A stretch of DNA of 64,000 nt from Hofstenia miamia (taxonomy: Eukaryota > Xenacoelomorpha > Acoela > Hofsteniidae), in the NCBI GenBank assembly GCA_900660155.1, contig CABFPE010000155.1, forward strand, positions 1,213,050-1,277,049, written 5' to 3'. The position numbers and the translations under genes were made by a program. The notes below the pieces were generated by a model. It was given only the letters and a program-made list of their open reading frames with translations, was not told where the DNA came from and searched no databases. Below are positions 61,723 through 64,000 of the stretch, one piece after another (the stretch's first letter is position 1; each line of letters starts with the position of its first letter).

Positions 61723-62446
61723 TTTAGTAAGAGGTTCGTAAATATATTTTTAGATAACTCTATAAAACTGAATGCAGTACTGAGGTCAAGCAGTTAATCG
61801 ACTGGAAATATATTTGATCTAGATTCGATTTCACTTTTCTGTAATTGATAAACTTGCGCTAGTCGAAGGTTTTTGCAATGGTTTATGCTAAATTGATCGT
61901 CCCAGATTATTGCGTCGATGTCTGGCGACTTAGAATATATTTAAAAACATCAAACACACTATGCCGATGCATTTATGTGATGGAATCCATATAATGATCG
62001 CTGACCTTGAATATGATGCATAACTAATGTTAAAAAACCTTTAAAAGAAATGCAAGCAATATTTCTTAACAGGTCAATGCGCATAGCTTTGAAATGAAAC
62101 GATTTTAATTGGGAAAAGTAAGTAAATTGAACATTCAATTAAACAGCTTCTGTCGAACAAAATTGAAAGCAGTAGTATTCCATGTATGACATATGCGAGG
62201 TCGACATGTCTATCAAACTTATAAAATTTTCCAAATAAAATTTTCATTAAGTAAAATAACTTTTACAAAGGTAATATTGAACTTAATCTGCAAATTCTCA
62301 ATGTCAATTCGCATTGACATACTGATATATGTTTTATATACAGGAAAAACTTCCAAAGATTTTCATCGCCACACCTGGAAAACAAACTGTTTTATAGGAT
62401 TGGAGCAAATTATATATATATGATGAGAAATGAAAAGAAATCTTAC

Positions 62447-62541
62447 TTTGGTGGAGAATGTGAAGGATCCGCAGCACTTTGTGAAGTTAGCAACGAATCA
62501 ACACAATCAGGTTCAGCAGAAGCATCTCCATCCTCAGGCAT
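62447..62541 (-). CDS. ADCY9: Adenylate cyclase type 9-like, first coding exon
   Basis: The minus strand opens with ATG and reads 31 codons, MPEDGDASAEPDCVDSLLTS and on to ...SHSPP, then stops at a CCACCAAA|gtaagat splice donor, leaving phase 2. This is an acidic, Ser-rich, low-complexity cytosolic N terminus, as expected ahead of the first membrane block of class III adenylate cyclases. The assignment rests on splice phase: the AA left over plus the G that opens the exon at 59634 makes a Lys codon and continues in frame into RNWFLRLIFPYIFER, which matches ADCY9. A tatttag|CT acceptor at 62557 would join an upstream 5' UTR exon to this one. The sequence itself is not conserved, so the call depends on the phase fit and the good donor. 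Confidence 0.7.
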
Positions 62542-64000
62542 TGCGAGAAGATGGAAGCTAAATACCATGAACAAATTACAACACATTATTCATTATAAGC
62601 TCCAGTTTAACAGTAGGTTAGTGGAATAATTCATTACAAATATATATCATTGCAAACATATGACAGCGCAATGACAATTCCTGATATTAAAATAGATTGA
62701 TGAATAAAGAAAACCTGCAATTATAATCATTCAAAACTTTACTACACTTTCTATACGACGCCTGAAAAATTATTACAATGGTGTCATTTTTGGGGACATT
62801 AAATCCCTTTCAAATTAGTTGTAACAATGTGAATTCCTAAATCAACCAGCCATTGCAGGTAATATAGCACAACTTCATTGAAGTATTAAAGACGTAAAAG
62901 TGAATTTTTGAGGTTCGACTTACAAACAACATTTTTGTAGTGCTTTTAGAAAATGGGTTGAGATTGTTGAACAAATTAAGATTGCAAAAACTAAACGGTT
63001 GGAACAGGAACAGTAACCAATCATTGACGTGAACCCTTTCAATACGATTTGCTAATAATTATGAGTAAATAATTAATGGGTTATGTTATATCAATCTGGA
63101 ACTGAACAGCTTGTTTTTCTTAATTTATGAAATCTAGCAGTTTACACTTCGTTACAGAATAACATCTAAACGTATAAATTTCTAGAACGCGTAATTCAGC
63201 AAATGACTATCGCTACACAAAGATGTAATAGTCAAGCTATGTGATATATGTTCTTTTGTGAAGCAATGGCACAATCAATATAACAAATCGGACTTTTTTG
63301 AACCTACCACGAGCCTTAGAAAGTATTTAACGTATATCTACATGTATCTACATGCTCAGTTCAGCACTGGTCTCATTTTTGGAAATCCACGGACTTGTCG
63401 AGTGCCAGAACAACTTCACTGTATTAATTATTATTTTTATCAGGTTTTAGATTTAATACAATGAATTTATTGTTTTGGTTTATGTCATTTCCTTAAAGGC
63501 TAGTGCGTGGTCTCTAGTAGAGATTGAACTTAAAAAATGAGGACGTGCTTATGTCGTGCAATCCAAACAAAACAAGTAATTTTAATTCAACTATATTAGA
63601 CGTGTCGAGACTAGCAAGAACTTCATCGATAATTCATCGAAATTTAAATCTTTGTATTGTATGAATTGTAAATGAAACAATATTACAGTCACTTTCTCTA
63701 ACGCGTGAAAGAATGCGCATATTAAATATTAATAGAGTACAATGTCGGAAATCCAAATGAAATAAAACATTGCTGAGCGTTAGAAAATTAACTTAAATGC
63801 GCAGTTTGAAAGAACAAGTGTTTACCTAAATAATGAGCTGCGGCAGTGGCAATAGCTTATAAATAGCTAGAAATTAACTGAATTACCAGGTAAACATGGG
63901 ACATTGAGTGTAAACTGAAAAAATCTAAGAAATGCTCAAATTGAAAGTACACAAGCTTAGACTATGTTCTGCAAACATTTCATTACCATTTCAACAGCAG
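62542..64000. other. 5' side of the adenylate cyclase gene
   Basis: Either 5' UTR exon, intron or upstream region. A possible splice acceptor lies at 62558-62559. No promoter element can be supported. A 68-codon frame at 63258-63464 is not recognised. Confidence 0.35.

Larger units (their letters stand above)
59635..62446. other. Intron 1 (2.8 kb)
   Basis: Contains a small Cys-rich frame at 60261-60485 and a GCGGT-rich element at about 61391-61722. Otherwise AT-rich. Confidence 0.5.

Noticed and set aside
1-64000. tRNA, rRNA and CRISPR arrays
   Set aside because: I saw no convincing cloverleaf, rRNA segment or regularly spaced direct-repeat array on either strand.

Overview
The window is a piece of an AT-rich animal nuclear genome, with large spliced genes, small exons, (TA)n microsatellites and many hAT-type DNA transposons. 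It is probably an invertebrate. I lean to arthropod because the one host gene looks like the ADCY9/Ac13E class of adenylate cyclase, but nothing in the sequence fixes the species.

One host gene spans nearly the whole window on the minus strand. Ten recognised or candidate coding exons lie between 62541 (start codon) and 2413: 62447-62541, 59319-59634, 51021-51365, 40615-40794, 33484-33698, 22629-22767, 10074-10097, 9882-9967, 8475-8498 and 2413-2700. The first six join in frame, with matching splice phases, into a cytosolic N terminus, the first membrane block, the linker helix and the first two thirds of the C1 catalytic domain. The next part of C1 (the conserved FDVWSNDV region) was not found between 22629 and 10097. 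A 1,000-N assembly gap (13360-14359) lies in that interval. The C1 end and the start of the second membrane block follow. The rest of the second membrane block and the C2 domain must lie left of base 1.

The introns are 0.9-12 kb and hold mobile DNA. The 22.8-33.5 kb intron carries a 5.3-kb ZMYM1-like hAT element with a perfect 8-bp target duplication. Its transposase frame is largely open, but the N-terminal part is disrupted by a 641-bp tandem duplication. A MITE sits nested inside it. The next intron starts 313 bp before a 2.0-kb CGGBP1-like hAT relic, also with a perfect 8-bp target duplication. Several non-autonomous elements with visible ends lie at 11.4, 23.3, 31.7, 41.0, 49.6, 52.8, 54.6 and 61.4 kb. 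A broken retroelement fossil (reverse transcriptase and RNase H) lies at about 43.6-45.8 kb. Most of the rest is featureless AT-rich intron.

Points worth following up: the two in-phase 24-nt microexon candidates, the missing C1 exon beside an assembly gap, a 0.3-kb inverted repeat about 70 bp from the exon 5 splice donor, and an orphan exon-like frame at 35120-35275. I saw no clear sign of a wholly new biological system.
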